NCBI GenBank assembly: GCA_017479935.1
Contig: JAFVBO010000092.1
Coordinates: forward strand, 1 to 39,152
DNA: 39,152 bases
Direction of reading: 5' to 3'
DNA from: Lachnospiraceae bacterium
GTDB lineage: Bacteria > Bacillota > Clostridia > Lachnospirales > Lachnospiraceae
Below, in pieces: positions 6,805-14,900 of this stretch (the first letter of the stretch is position 1; the number at the start of each line of letters is the position of its first letter). The position numbers and the translations under genes are program-made. The notes under the pieces were generated by a model. That model saw nothing but the letters and a program-made list of their open reading frames with translations, did no database searches and was not told the DNA's origin.

Positions 6805-9294
6805 TTACTTCGTCGCCTCAACCATCTTCATCGTCTGAAGCTCAGCAAGCCATCCCCAGTACGTGGTAACGTCCTTGGTGACGGTGTCGATATCGACGCG
6901 CTTGGAGCTGGCGATAACGATGTTCTGGCGCTGATAAGCGGGGATCTCAACCGCCCAATCCATGATCTCGTTCAGGGCCGCGGTGTAAACTTCCTTGCGG
7001 TATGCCTGATCGGAGCTCTGACGGGCATCCAGGATCAGCTTATCCAGTTCTGCGGACTGGATGTGATAGTGGTTGGAATCGGAACCGCCCAGACCAACGA
7101 TGTTGGAGCTGTGGTATACCTGATACATATCAGGATCGATCGTGGAGCCCCAAGCGGCAGCCCACATGTTCTGCGTACCAGCATCCAGAGCATCCCAAAG
7201 GACGTTGGAGTCAGCCGGGTCATTGATCTTCAGCTCGATACCGATCTGTCCAAGGGACTCACGGGCATCGGTCAGGATAGCGAACGAAGGATGATCGCCG
7301 GTACCATCGCCGGGGATGATGACTTCGTAGGACATGGAAGCGCCTTCCGGAGCCGCGGTGAACTTGCCGCTTGCTTCGTCGAAGGTGTAACCGGCAGCCT
7401 TGAAGAAGCCGATAGCAGCCTTCTGGGCAGCCGCGTACTTCTGTTCAGGGGTCATGTCAGCCGTGTAGATCGGCTTGCCATCTACGTCAACGGAGAAGGC
7501 AATCTGATATCCCTCATCGGTAGCCTGAGGAGCAGCCCAGGACGTAGAGGAGATCGGGTAGTTGATAACAGCAGCGGCATCGCCGTAGTAGCTGTCGAAC
7601 GCAGCGTCACGATAGACGGCCAGGATGGTGGCAAAGCCCTTGCGGAGGTTCTTGGAAGCCTCGGAACCAGGCTCGCCTGCAACGTTCATGGTATCGGCGT
7701 TCATACCGATGTAACCATAACCAAGGTTAGCAACAGAGTAAGTGGTAACCACATCACCGGTCACTTCGCCATTGGAGTTGAAGGAACGGAGCATTTCAAA
7801 GTTAGCCTTGTTACCGGTCATTTCGCCGCCATCGGCAGTACCGGTCTGAACAGCGCTGGCTACTTCAGCCGCGTTGGTTTCCTTGTACTGGAAGCTCTTG
7901 ATAATCGGCTCGCCAAGGTAGTAGTAAGGGTTCGCTTCGTAGTAAACAACACGGTTCTCGTACGCAACGAACTTGTACGCGCCAGCGCCCATAGGAGCGG
8001 CCGTCTTGGACTGAACAACGCTCAGGTCGCCGAAGGGGTGACCGAACTTGCCGGCTTCATAATCCCACTGCTCCGGATCGCCATAGTAGTGCATAGGAGT
8101 AATGGACAGGCCGAGGATGGAGTACACGGCGGGAGCGGAGAAGCCCTTCACCTGCACTTCCAGAGAGTAATCATCAATTCTCTTGATACCGGAAACGTGA
8201 GACACACCCTTGGAAAGGTCGATGTGCTGATCTTCCGCGATCTTGGTCATCAGAGCGCTGTTGATCGCATCGGTGGTAGCGCCGGTAGCGGACTCGGTCT
8301 CAAGGTAAGCATCGATGTCGCCCTTATATTTAGCAAAGGTAGCGTTGAAGTAATCTTCCAGAGTCGGGTATTCGCCCTTCTTCAGATCAAAAGTCTTCTC
8401 ATCGAAGGTGGTGAACTTGCCGGTGAACTCGGTAACCTTCTTGCCATCGACTTCCTTCTCTTCGGTCTCGGCGCCGCCAAATCCCCACAGAGCCATACCA
8501 AGAGCAACCTTCAGGCCTTCGCTCTTCTCAACATCCTCGTACTTGTAGCCGAGGGTGTCTTCCGCGTAATCCTTGCCGTAGTTCGCGAACACGTAGTCGA
8601 CGATGCCCTTGACATCCTCTAACCACAGAGCCTTCGCGGGAACATAGTACGCATCGTACTGCTCCTTCGTGAACAGGTCGCCTTCCTTCATTTCATAATT
8701 GAAGCCAGCAGCCTTGACAGCTTCCACTACAGGAAGAACGTCATCCAGGTTCGCCTCGGGGATCTGCGTTCTGTAGGACTGCAGACCAACGATGTTGTAG
8801 CTGGACAGAGTGGTGGAACCGTTGTAAGCGGGATCCAGGTAGACATAGTAGGTGAAGAGAACGTCATCGATCGTGACGGGCACACCATCGGAGAACTTCA
8901 GATCCTCACGCATCTTGTAGGAGTACGTGGTAATATCCAGATCCTTGTCGTAGTTGACCTTCAGGTCGCCGGTGCCATAGTAGGTGTAATCCGTTCCGTT
9001 ATAGGAATGGGTTTCGCCTTCGATGCCGTTGTAGACGATGCCGCCCACACGGTCGGTGGTCATCATGCCGATCTGCGTCAGACCAACCACGTCCTGATCA
9101 TACGCGGTATCCGCGAAGAACGGGCTGAACTTCTGAGACAGCTTGCTGGTTGCCACAACCAGAGGAGTACCCACGACGGTTACTTCGGTTGTTTCGGCAG
9201 CCTTGGTTTCGGGCTCTTCGCCATCAGCCAGAGCAGCGGTACCCATGGACAGAACCATAGACGCTGCAAGCAGCATAGCAAAAAACTTCTTCAT
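6805..9294 (-). CDS. oppA: Extracellular oligopeptide-binding protein, family 5, oversized and non-lipidated
   Basis: 829 residues, against about 530-620 for typical OppA/DppA. A signal peptide (KKFFAMLLAASMVLSMGTA) ends at ALA-23 followed by DGEEPE; there is no lipobox cysteine, unlike most Gram-positive binding proteins. Family 5 landmarks are present: SYKMREDLKFSDGVPVTIDD near 124-143, IKRIDDYSLEVQV near 370 and the APMGAGAYKF region. About residues 170-362 form an acidic insertion between the first two landmarks. It captures peptides (possibly other substrates) for OppBCDF. The ATG follows GGGAGG, and a consensus promoter lies 65 bases upstream, so it is the first operon gene. Confidence 0.93.
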   Translation of the reverse strand: MKKFFAMLLAASMVLSMGTAALADGEEPETKAAETTEVTVVGTPLVVATSKLSQKFSPFFADTAYDQDVVGLTQIGMMTTDRVGGIVYNGIEGETHSYNGTDYTYYGTGDLKVNYDKDLDITTYSYKMREDLKFSDGVPVTIDDVLFTYYVYLDPAYNGSTTLSSYNIVGLQSYRTQIPEANLDDVLPVVEAVKAAGFNYEMKEGDLFTKEQYDAYYVPAKALWLEDVKGIVDYVFANYGKDYAEDTLGYKYEDVEKSEGLKVALGMALWGFGGAETEEKEVDGKKVTEFTGKFTTFDEKTFDLKKGEYPTLEDYFNATFAKYKGDIDAYLETESATGATTDAINSALMTKIAEDQHIDLSKGVSHVSGIKRIDDYSLEVQVKGFSAPAVYSILGLSITPMHYYGDPEQWDYEAGKFGHPFGDLSVVQSKTAAPMGAGAYKFVAYENRVVYYEANPYYYLGEPIIKSFQYKETNAAEVASAVQTGTADGGEMTGNKANFEMLRSFNSNGEVTGDVVTTYSVANLGYGYIGMNADTMNVAGEPGSEASKNLRKGFATILAVYRDAAFDSYYGDAAAVINYPISSTSWAAPQATDEGYQIAFSVDVDGKPIYTADMTPEQKYAAAQKAAIGFFKAAGYTFDEASGKFTAAPEGASMSYEVIIPGDGTGDHPSFAILTDARESLGQIGIELKINDPADSNVLWDALDAGTQNMWAAAWGSTIDPDMYQVYHSSNIVGLGGSDSNHYHIQSAELDKLILDARQSSDQAYRKEVYTAALNEIMDWAVEIPAYQRQNIVIASSKRVDIDTVTKDVTTYWGWLAELQTMKMVEATK

Positions 9295-9358
9295 ACTCTA
9301 AAACCTCCCAAAAAAATTTCTCTTGGCGGTCGAAATTGCCGACCAAAAGTTAATTTTT

Positions 9359-9387
9359 ATTGTACCGAATGGAGGCCGTTTTGTCAA
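9359..9387 (-). promoter_or_regulatory. Sigma-A promoter of the opp operon
   Basis: On the minus strand -35 TTGACA (9387..9382), a 17-base spacer and -10 TACAAT (9364..9359) are near consensus. The leader to the oppA ATG at 9294 is about 58 bases, contains a small stem GGTCG/CGACC and ends in GGGAGG. The rest of the gap 9295-9703 holds no gene that I can support. Confidence 0.88.
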
Positions 9388-9615
9388 TCTTTGATAAAAT
9401 TTTTTTGAAGGTTCACGGCTGATTCACATAAATGTAAAACGTATACATTATACAGGTTTGGTCGGGTTTGAAGTCGAAATGTTGAATTTGTGAGGGTTAT
9501 TGGGGTTGGTATGCTTATGCGTTTTGAGAGAGTTGGGGCTGGTACCCGCGTATGTTCCTTTCGGGCGAGGGGTACGGAGTTCGGGAAAGTTCAAGGTCTT
9601 GTCGCTTAGAGGAAC

Positions 9616-9644
9616 TTGCCCTTCTCTTCTTAAAATGGTATACT
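9616..9644 (+). promoter_or_regulatory. Promoter for the two plus-strand membrane protein genes
   Basis: TTGCCC (9616-9621), a 17-base spacer and TATACT (9639-9644) fit a moderate sigma-A promoter. Just downstream, TCGCCGGGAT occurs twice about 21 bases apart (near 9650 and 9671), a short direct repeat in the leader. Confidence 0.6.
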
Positions 9645-9703
9645 GTGGGTCGCCGGGATGAAGCATTGGTTCGCCGGGATAAATGCAGGAGGATATACAG
9701 ATT

Positions 9704-10249
9704 ATGAAAGAGCGCAAATACAAGAACGACTGGGTCAATGAACGCCGCCTGGATCCGAAGACCGGCCGCGAAACCACCGTACCCGTTTACAAAGGTTCCT
9801 ATTTTAAACAGGAAAAGCCGGAAGACACGAAAAAGCGGGCCATTGTCTTCGGCCTTTTAGGTCTTTTGTTCCTGGGGCTTTTGTTCGCCTACTACCTGCT
9901 GGATTTCCCCGGAACCCGCGTGATGTACGTGTTTCTCCCGTCCTCTTTGTGCCTCTTTCCTGCCCTTTACTGGCTGATGGGGTGCTTCTCTTCCTTTGTC
10001 GCCCCGGAAAAGATGACGCGGACAGACCGGGAGGTCAGTGTGGGGCGCGTGCTTCGAAGCGCGGCAGGCGGTGCCATTTTCTCCGCCATCGCCGTGGTGG
10101 GCGATCTGGTGTTTCTGCTTGGCTTTCAGGCGCCTTCCAACGAGTGGCTGGGGCTCTTGCTTCTTGCGGGGACCTGTCTTGTTGCCCTCTTTTCGGCCTG
10201 GTACGCCCGGGGGATTTATCAGGGGATTAAGGAAGTGCCCGGGAAATAA
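9704..10249 (+). CDS. Four-TM membrane protein of unknown function
   Basis: 181 residues. The ATG at 9704 (MKERKYKNDWVNERRLD) is chosen because AGGAGG lies 11 bases before it; an ATG seven codons upstream precedes that site. The first 43 residues are hydrophilic and basic (cytoplasmic), including RRLDPKTGRETTVPVYKGSY. Four hydrophobic segments follow at about 45-65, 72-94, 120-140 and 148-170. No catalytic motif is visible. It is 96 bases upstream of another membrane-anchored protein on the same strand and the two probably form an operon ended by the terminator at 11031. I do not recognise the family. Confidence 0.75.
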   Translation: MKERKYKNDWVNERRLDPKTGRETTVPVYKGSYFKQEKPEDTKKRAIVFGLLGLLFLGLLFAYYLLDFPGTRVMYVFLPSSLCLFPALYWLMGCFSSFVAPEKMTRTDREVSVGRVLRSAAGGAIFSAIAVVGDLVFLLGFQAPSNEWLGLLLLAGTCLVALFSAWYARGIYQGIKEVPGK

Positions 10250-10345
10250 GGAAAGAGGATTTGGGATTCGGAATTAAGGGAAGCCTTTGTAGATGGTCTG
10301 TAGGGATTTCGTCGGTAAAGAAACCGGTTAAGGAGGGAAACGCGC

Positions 10346-11011
10346 ATGAGAAAATGGGGTTTTAAGCTGCTGGTTGGCTTTGTCATTCTGCTGCTGGCAG
10401 GCATTATCGGAAGCTTCGTATACCTGGTTCAGGCCCGCATGCAGCTGGTGGAATTCCGCTTCCAGATTGAATCGATCATGACGGCGGCCTCCATGGCGGT
10501 GGAGGAATGGGATTTGCCCACGTCGGATAAGGAAGACGCGGAAGCTGACGGTGGTTCGGTGGTTGGCGGCGCGGAAGCTGGCGGTGTTGTTGGCAGTGTT
10601 GCTGGCGGCGTGGCTGTTGACGATGCGGCGGCCGGCGCGGCTGTTGACGGTGCGGAAGTCGGTGAATTTGTCCTGCCGGATCTTTCCAAGGCAATTGTCA
10701 CGGAATACCAGGGGACTCGCACCTTCATCGTCCCCGGAAACTACCGGGCACTCCTCTATTATTTAGAGCTCGATCCGGCCATGACACTGTTTCGGCGTCC
10801 GAAGCGGTCAGAAGCGATCCGGATTGACATCTGTGGCATAGCCACTGTGTATGCTGCCCCTCTGAATGCTTCCGGCGAGAGGGTTCTCGTGGAACTTCAG
10901 GTAGATGGGGAGACATTCGTGATGCAGGTGCACGGCTACGAGCATTGGGAGAAGCTATTGGCCTGCTGCACGACAGGCACTTACCACGACGAGAATGTGC
11001 CACTTTCGTAG
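10346..11011 (+). CDS. Membrane-anchored extracytoplasmic protein with Gly/Ala/Val/Asp-rich linker
   Basis: 221 residues with AAGGAGGG just upstream of the ATG. Residues 8-30 form one signal-anchor helix (LLVGFVILLLAGIIGSFVYL) with no lipobox. A coil-like segment follows, then residues about 65-107 form a low-complexity linker (VVGGAEAGGVVGSVAGG and similar) partly built from a 27-bp DNA repeat (GGCTGTTGAC at 10612 and 10639). The C-terminal 110 residues look folded (beta-rich; FIVPGNYRALLYYLELD, RVLVELQVDGETFVMQV) and end with two adjacent cysteines (LLACCTTG). The function is unknown; the layout suggests a small outside domain on a flexible stalk. Confidence 0.7.
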   Translation: MRKWGFKLLVGFVILLLAGIIGSFVYLVQARMQLVEFRFQIESIMTAASMAVEEWDLPTSDKEDAEADGGSVVGGAEAGGVVGSVAGGVAVDDAAAGAAVDGAEVGEFVLPDLSKAIVTEYQGTRTFIVPGNYRALLYYLELDPAMTLFRRPKRSEAIRIDICGIATVYAAPLNASGERVLVELQVDGETFVMQVHGYEHWEKLLACCTTGTYHDENVPLS

Positions 11012-11030
11012 GACTTTCTCCTGTTTGGAA

Positions 11031-11079
11031 AGAGGCATACCATCAGGCCATTTTCTGGCCTGATGGTATGCCTCTTTTT
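11031..11079 (+). terminator. Strong rho-independent terminator, probably bidirectional
   Basis: A perfect 20-bp stem (AGAGGCATACCATCAGGCCA, 11031-11050, and its complement 11056-11075) with loop TTTTC is followed by TTTT. The A-rich left flank gives a weaker T run on the minus strand, so it could also serve pepF, whose stop is at 11146. Confidence 0.95.
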
Positions 11080-11145
11080 GCTTTCCCGGACGCCTTAGAC
11101 AGACCTTCGGGGCCTTTTTAAGCTTCCGCGGTATGTCCTTCTCTT

Positions 11146-12849
11146 TTATTCAATCCCCGTCAGGTCATACCCTTCCAGGAAGCTCTTCGCGGTAGCGCAG
11201 ACTTCCTTCAGGCAGGCTTCCTCAAAGGGGCTTACCAGGTTGGCCTTCGCAAGGAGGTTCGTGAAGACATCGCTGCCACCCTGGGCGGTGTAGTCCATGT
11301 AATGTTTCCAGGCATCCTTGAAGTCTTTCTGCTCCAGCGCCCAGATTTCCAGGGCAACGGTCTGCGCCAGGCAGTAATCGATGTAGTAGAAGGGGCTGGC
11401 GTAGATGTGCTGCTGCCGCTGCCAGCCTTCGCCTTCGCTGTAGAAGGGGATGCCGCCGTCCAGCTTCATCCAGGGCATGTAGACGCCAAGCAGCTCTTTC
11501 CATACGGCGTGGCGCTCCTTCGGGGTCATGTCGGGCTTTTCGTACACACGGTGCTGGAAGTCGTCCACCATGGTCCCGTAGGGGATGAAGGTGAGCGCGC
11601 CGGATAAGTGGCTGAAGTAGAACTTGCGCGTGTCATCTCCGAAGAAATTCTCTTCCCAGGGCCAGGCCAGGAATTCCATGCTCATAGAGTGCACTTCGCA
11701 GCCTTCCATCGTGGGCCAGACGGTGGACTGGGGCACGCGGTGGCGGTTGACATACTCGGCGAAGGCGTGGCCGGCCTCGTGGGTCATGACTTCCACGTCG
11801 TGCTGGGTGCCGTTAAAGTTGGCGAAGATGAACGGAATGTCGTAATCCGGCAGGCTTGTGCAGTAGCCGCCGCCCGACTTGCCTTCGGTGGACAAAAGGT
11901 CCATGGTTTCGTGCGCCAGCATGTCCTCGAAGAATTCCTTGCTTTCCGGGGACAGCTCCGTGTAGAATTTTGTCGCCGCCTTCACGATGTCGTCAGGCGT
12001 GCCGGCCGGCTTCGGATTTCCGGAGCGGAATTCGAGGGCGTTGTCGGCGAAGCTCATGGGATATTCCTTGCCAAGGCGCTTTGCCTGCAGGCGGTAGATC
12101 TCGTCCGCCACGGGCACCAGGTATTTCTTCACCGCCGCGCGGAATTTTTCCACATCGTTCTTGTCGTAGCAGTTGCGGCCCATGCGGTCGTACCCCAGCG
12201 GGATGTAATTCTCGTGGCCCATGATGCGGCCCATCTCATCGCGCAGGTGCACCAGCTTGTCGTAGATGTCGTCCAACTCTGCCTGGTTGTCTTTGTACCA
12301 CTGCCCTTCTGCCTTCCAGGCCGCCAGGCGGCGCTTATCATCCGGATCGTTCTTAAACGGCGAGAGCTGGGAAATCGTGTACACGCCGCCCTCGAACGGG
12401 ATCTGCGCGGAGGCGATGAGCTTGTGGTACTGCATGCGCAGGTCATTTTCCTGCTTCATGAGCGGTACGATCTCGGGCGAGAAGCTTCTCTTCTCAATCT
12501 CGGCGTTGGTGAAGACGATCTCGCCAAACTCCGCCTCCAGCTCCTTGCGGAACGGAGACGCCAGGATGGCCTTGGTAAACTCCTGAGAGTACTCTGCCAG
12601 CTCCGGAGCGGCACTGTTCCAGAAAGTTTCCTCCGCGTCGTAGAATTCGTCGCGGGTGTCGATGGAGTGGCGGATGCTGACCAGCGTCCCCAAGGTGTCC
12701 ACGTGGCGCGACGCCGCGTCTGCTTCCCGGAAGATTTGAATGGCTTCTTCGGCAGTCTTCGCTTCCGCAAAGGCCTTGGTTCTCTCTTCCATCTCTTTCT
12801 TGATCGCCCCGATGTCGGGGCGCTCGTACGGCATGTCCTTAAATTTCAT
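11146..12849 (-). CDS. pepF: M3 family oligoendopeptidase (PepF type)
   Basis: 567 residues, a normal length. The zinc site HEAGH is at 357-361, with the third ligand probably E385 in GCEVHSMSMEF, about 24 residues downstream, the M3 arrangement. There is no signal peptide, so it is a cytoplasmic metallopeptidase that cuts short peptides of the kind imported by an Opp system. The start MKFKDMPYERPD at 12849 is preferred to one 19 codons upstream, because GAAGGGAG precedes it and the upstream residues are Arg/Lys-rich and come from the repeat array. It lies downstream of the ABC exporter pair but is separated from it by array B. Confidence 0.93.
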   Translation of the reverse strand: MKFKDMPYERPDIGAIKKEMEERTKAFAEAKTAEEAIQIFREADAASRHVDTLGTLVSIRHSIDTRDEFYDAEETFWNSAAPELAEYSQEFTKAILASPFRKELEAEFGEIVFTNAEIEKRSFSPEIVPLMKQENDLRMQYHKLIASAQIPFEGGVYTISQLSPFKNDPDDKRRLAAWKAEGQWYKDNQAELDDIYDKLVHLRDEMGRIMGHENYIPLGYDRMGRNCYDKNDVEKFRAAVKKYLVPVADEIYRLQAKRLGKEYPMSFADNALEFRSGNPKPAGTPDDIVKAATKFYTELSPESKEFFEDMLAHETMDLLSTEGKSGGGYCTSLPDYDIPFIFANFNGTQHDVEVMTHEAGHAFAEYVNRHRVPQSTVWPTMEGCEVHSMSMEFLAWPWEENFFGDDTRKFYFSHLSGALTFIPYGTMVDDFQHRVYEKPDMTPKERHAVWKELLGVYMPWMKLDGGIPFYSEGEGWQRQQHIYASPFYYIDYCLAQTVALEIWALEQKDFKDAWKHYMDYTAQGGSDVFTNLLAKANLVSPFEEACLKEVCATAKSFLEGYDLTGIE

Positions 12850-12878
12850 ATTGGTTTTCTCCCTTCTCTCTTGCTTGC

Positions 12879-13045
12879 GGGGCGTGCGGGCGCTTTTGCG
12901 CCTCACGCCACGTATATAGATGCCTCTACTCTCTCTTATTTGCGTGGTGCGATAGCTGTTTTTAGCCTCGCGCCACGTATATGGGCCTCTCTACACCTTC
13001 TTGTTTGCGTGGCGCGCGGGCTGTTTTTAGCCCCGCGCCACGTAT
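12879..13045. repeat. 65-bp tandem array B, three hairpin units
   Basis: CGCCACGTAT or a near match recurs at 12906, 12971 and 13036, exactly 65 bp apart. Each unit is a long inverted repeat: GGCGTG..GGCGC with GCGCC..CACGCC in unit 1, CGTGG.GCG with CGCGCCACG in unit 2, and CGTGGCGC with GCGCCACG in unit 3. Arm sequences differ between units, yet pairing is kept. It fills most of the gap between the exporter stop (13074) and the pepF start (12849); no gene is seen there. Confidence 0.88.
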
Positions 13046-13073
13046 CCAGCACCTCGCGCCAGATAGAAACACA

Positions 13074-14900
13074 TCAAACTCCTCTTGCAAAAGCCACCTT
13101 CTGCTCGCTTTCCTCATACTGCTGCCGGAAGAGATGGCTGTAATATCCGTTTCTTGCCATCAATTCCTCGTGGCGGCCCATCTCCACAATCTTGCCATCC
13201 CGCACCGCCAGGATGACGTCCGCGTCCACGACGGTGGAGAGGCGGTGCGCGACCATGAAGGAGGTGCGGCCGCGGATTACCTTGCCCACGGCCTCCTGGA
13301 TGGCCTTTTCGGTCACGGTGTCGATGGAGGAGGTGGCTTCATCCAGCACCAGGATGGCAGGATCAGCGATGATGGCGCGTGCGAAGCTGATCAGCTGCTT
13401 TTCGCCGGTGGATAAGAGGCTTCCGCCCTCGCCCACCTCGCTGGAGAGGCCGTCGCCCATGCGGCGCACCACTTCATCGGCAGAGACAAGCGCCAGCGCG
13501 GCCCAGATTTCCTCGTCGGTGGCGTCCGGCTTGCCGTAGCGCATATTGTCCCGCACGCTGCCGGAAAACAGGTGCGGCGACTGGAGCACGTAGCCGATGT
13601 GGCTATGCAGCCACAGCTGGGAGCGCTCGCGGGCGTCCCTGCCGTCGATCAGCACGCGCCCCTTCGTGGGCTCGTAGAAGCGGCACACCAGGTTGACCAG
13701 AGTGGATTTGCCCGCGCCGGTCTCACCCACGATGGCCACGCTGGTTCCCTTCGGCACATGCAGCGTGAAGTGATCCAGCACCAGCTCCTCGCCGTCCGGG
13801 TAGCGGAACGAAACGTCCTCGAAGGTGATGTCCCCCGAGAGGTCTTCCCAGTTTTCCTTCTTCGGCGTAAAAACGTCCCCGTATTTTTCCAGAACCTCCG
13901 GCGTGTCCTTGACGTCCGGCTGCGTGCCCATGAGCGTGGTGAAGCGCTCGATGTTGGCCTGAGTCTGGATGATGGCGGTGAACATCTCGATCAGGTACTG
14001 GATGGGGTCCATGATCCCGATGGCGTAGGACATGAAGACCGACAGCGTGCCGATCTCCATCACCGCCTCGCGCGTCAGCTGGCCGCCCTGCCAGAGCACG
14101 AGCGCCAGAGCGATAGATGACAGGAGCGTGACCACGGAGACAAACAGGGCCGAGACGTGGGCGCTTCGAACCGCGGTGCAGCGCATGTCTTCCGTGTCTT
14201 TTTCAAATTCACGGCCGATCTTTTCTTCAATGACCAGCGTGCGGATCGTCTGCGCGCCGGTGATGCCTTCGTTGAAGTTTCCCGTAATGCGGGAGTTGAT
14301 CTCTCTTACCTTCCTGTTTAAGCCGATGAGCTTTTTCTGGAAAAGGGCGATAAAGAGGGCCGCGATGGGGACCAGCATCAGCAGCACGAAGGCGAGCGAG
14401 CGGTTGATCGTCAGCATGACGACGAACACGCAGACAATGTAGGAGAAATTCCACACAAAATCCATGATCCGCCACGAAAGCAGTGTGCCGATCAGGTCCG
14501 TATCGCTCATGACGCGGGCGTGCACGTAGCCCACGCTGTTCTGATTAAAATAGGAAAAGGACAGCGTCTGCAGGTGCGTGAACGCGGCGTTTTTCAGGTC
14601 GCGCCCGACGCCGAGTTCCACTTTGGAGCTTAAGTACGTGCTGATGAAGTTCGCCGCCACCTGCACGAGAAGGATCCCTACATACAGCGCGGCAAACACG
14701 GCCACCGTATCCAAGACACCTTCTCCCACGTAATGGTTTAAGGCGTAGCGGTGAAACAGCGGAAACGCCGAGTCGATCACGCTTGTCAGCGCGCCGAGGA
14801 GCATCATGATGACAATCAATTTCGCGTACTTTTTCGCATACGGCAGAACCTTCGGGATCCCGAACCAGGGAAGGCGCACGGTTTTTTCATTCTCATTCAT
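13074..14900 (-). CDS. ABC exporter half-transporter, catalytic-site subunit of a heterodimer
   Basis: 608 residues: about six TMs in 1-320, then a nucleotide-binding domain. Walker A GETGAGKST is at 392-400, signature LSTGE at 496-500 (non-canonical), Walker B ILVLDE at 516-521 with the catalytic E521, and H-loop H552. It overlaps the upstream half-transporter gene by eight bases, so the two are translationally coupled. In heterodimeric exporters of the LmrCD/TM287-288 type, this subunit supplies the competent Walker motifs, which pair with the LSGGQ of the partner. The substrate cannot be read from sequence; drugs, lipids or peptides are possible. Confidence 0.93.
   Translation of the reverse strand: MNENEKTVRLPWFGIPKVLPYAKKYAKLIVIMMLLGALTSVIDSAFPLFHRYALNHYVGEGVLDTVAVFAALYVGILLVQVAANFISTYLSSKVELGVGRDLKNAAFTHLQTLSFSYFNQNSVGYVHARVMSDTDLIGTLLSWRIMDFVWNFSYIVCVFVVMLTINRSLAFVLLMLVPIAALFIALFQKKLIGLNRKVREINSRITGNFNEGITGAQTIRTLVIEEKIGREFEKDTEDMRCTAVRSAHVSALFVSVVTLLSSIALALVLWQGGQLTREAVMEIGTLSVFMSYAIGIMDPIQYLIEMFTAIIQTQANIERFTTLMGTQPDVKDTPEVLEKYGDVFTPKKENWEDLSGDITFEDVSFRYPDGEELVLDHFTLHVPKGTSVAIVGETGAGKSTLVNLVCRFYEPTKGRVLIDGRDARERSQLWLHSHIGYVLQSPHLFSGSVRDNMRYGKPDATDEEIWAALALVSADEVVRRMGDGLSSEVGEGGSLLSTGEKQLISFARAIIADPAILVLDEATSSIDTVTEKAIQEAVGKVIRGRTSFMVAHRLSTVVDADVILAVRDGKIVEMGRHEELMARNGYYSHLFRQQYEESEQKVAFARGV

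Noticed and set aside
7063-8622. Long open frame (519 codons) on the plus strand
   Set aside because: It is antisense to oppA, has no ribosome site, and its product shows no family features. It arises from the GC-rich codon use of oppA.
9448-9777. 109-codon minus-strand gene upstream of oppA
   Set aside because: It overlaps the promoter region and start of the plus-strand membrane protein, lacks a ribosome site and gives an Asn/Pro/Thr-rich product with no family features.
11608-13143. Long open frame (511 codons) on the plus strand
   Set aside because: It lies opposite pepF and runs into the repeat array. The pepF frame has the complete M3 motifs, so this is a shadow.
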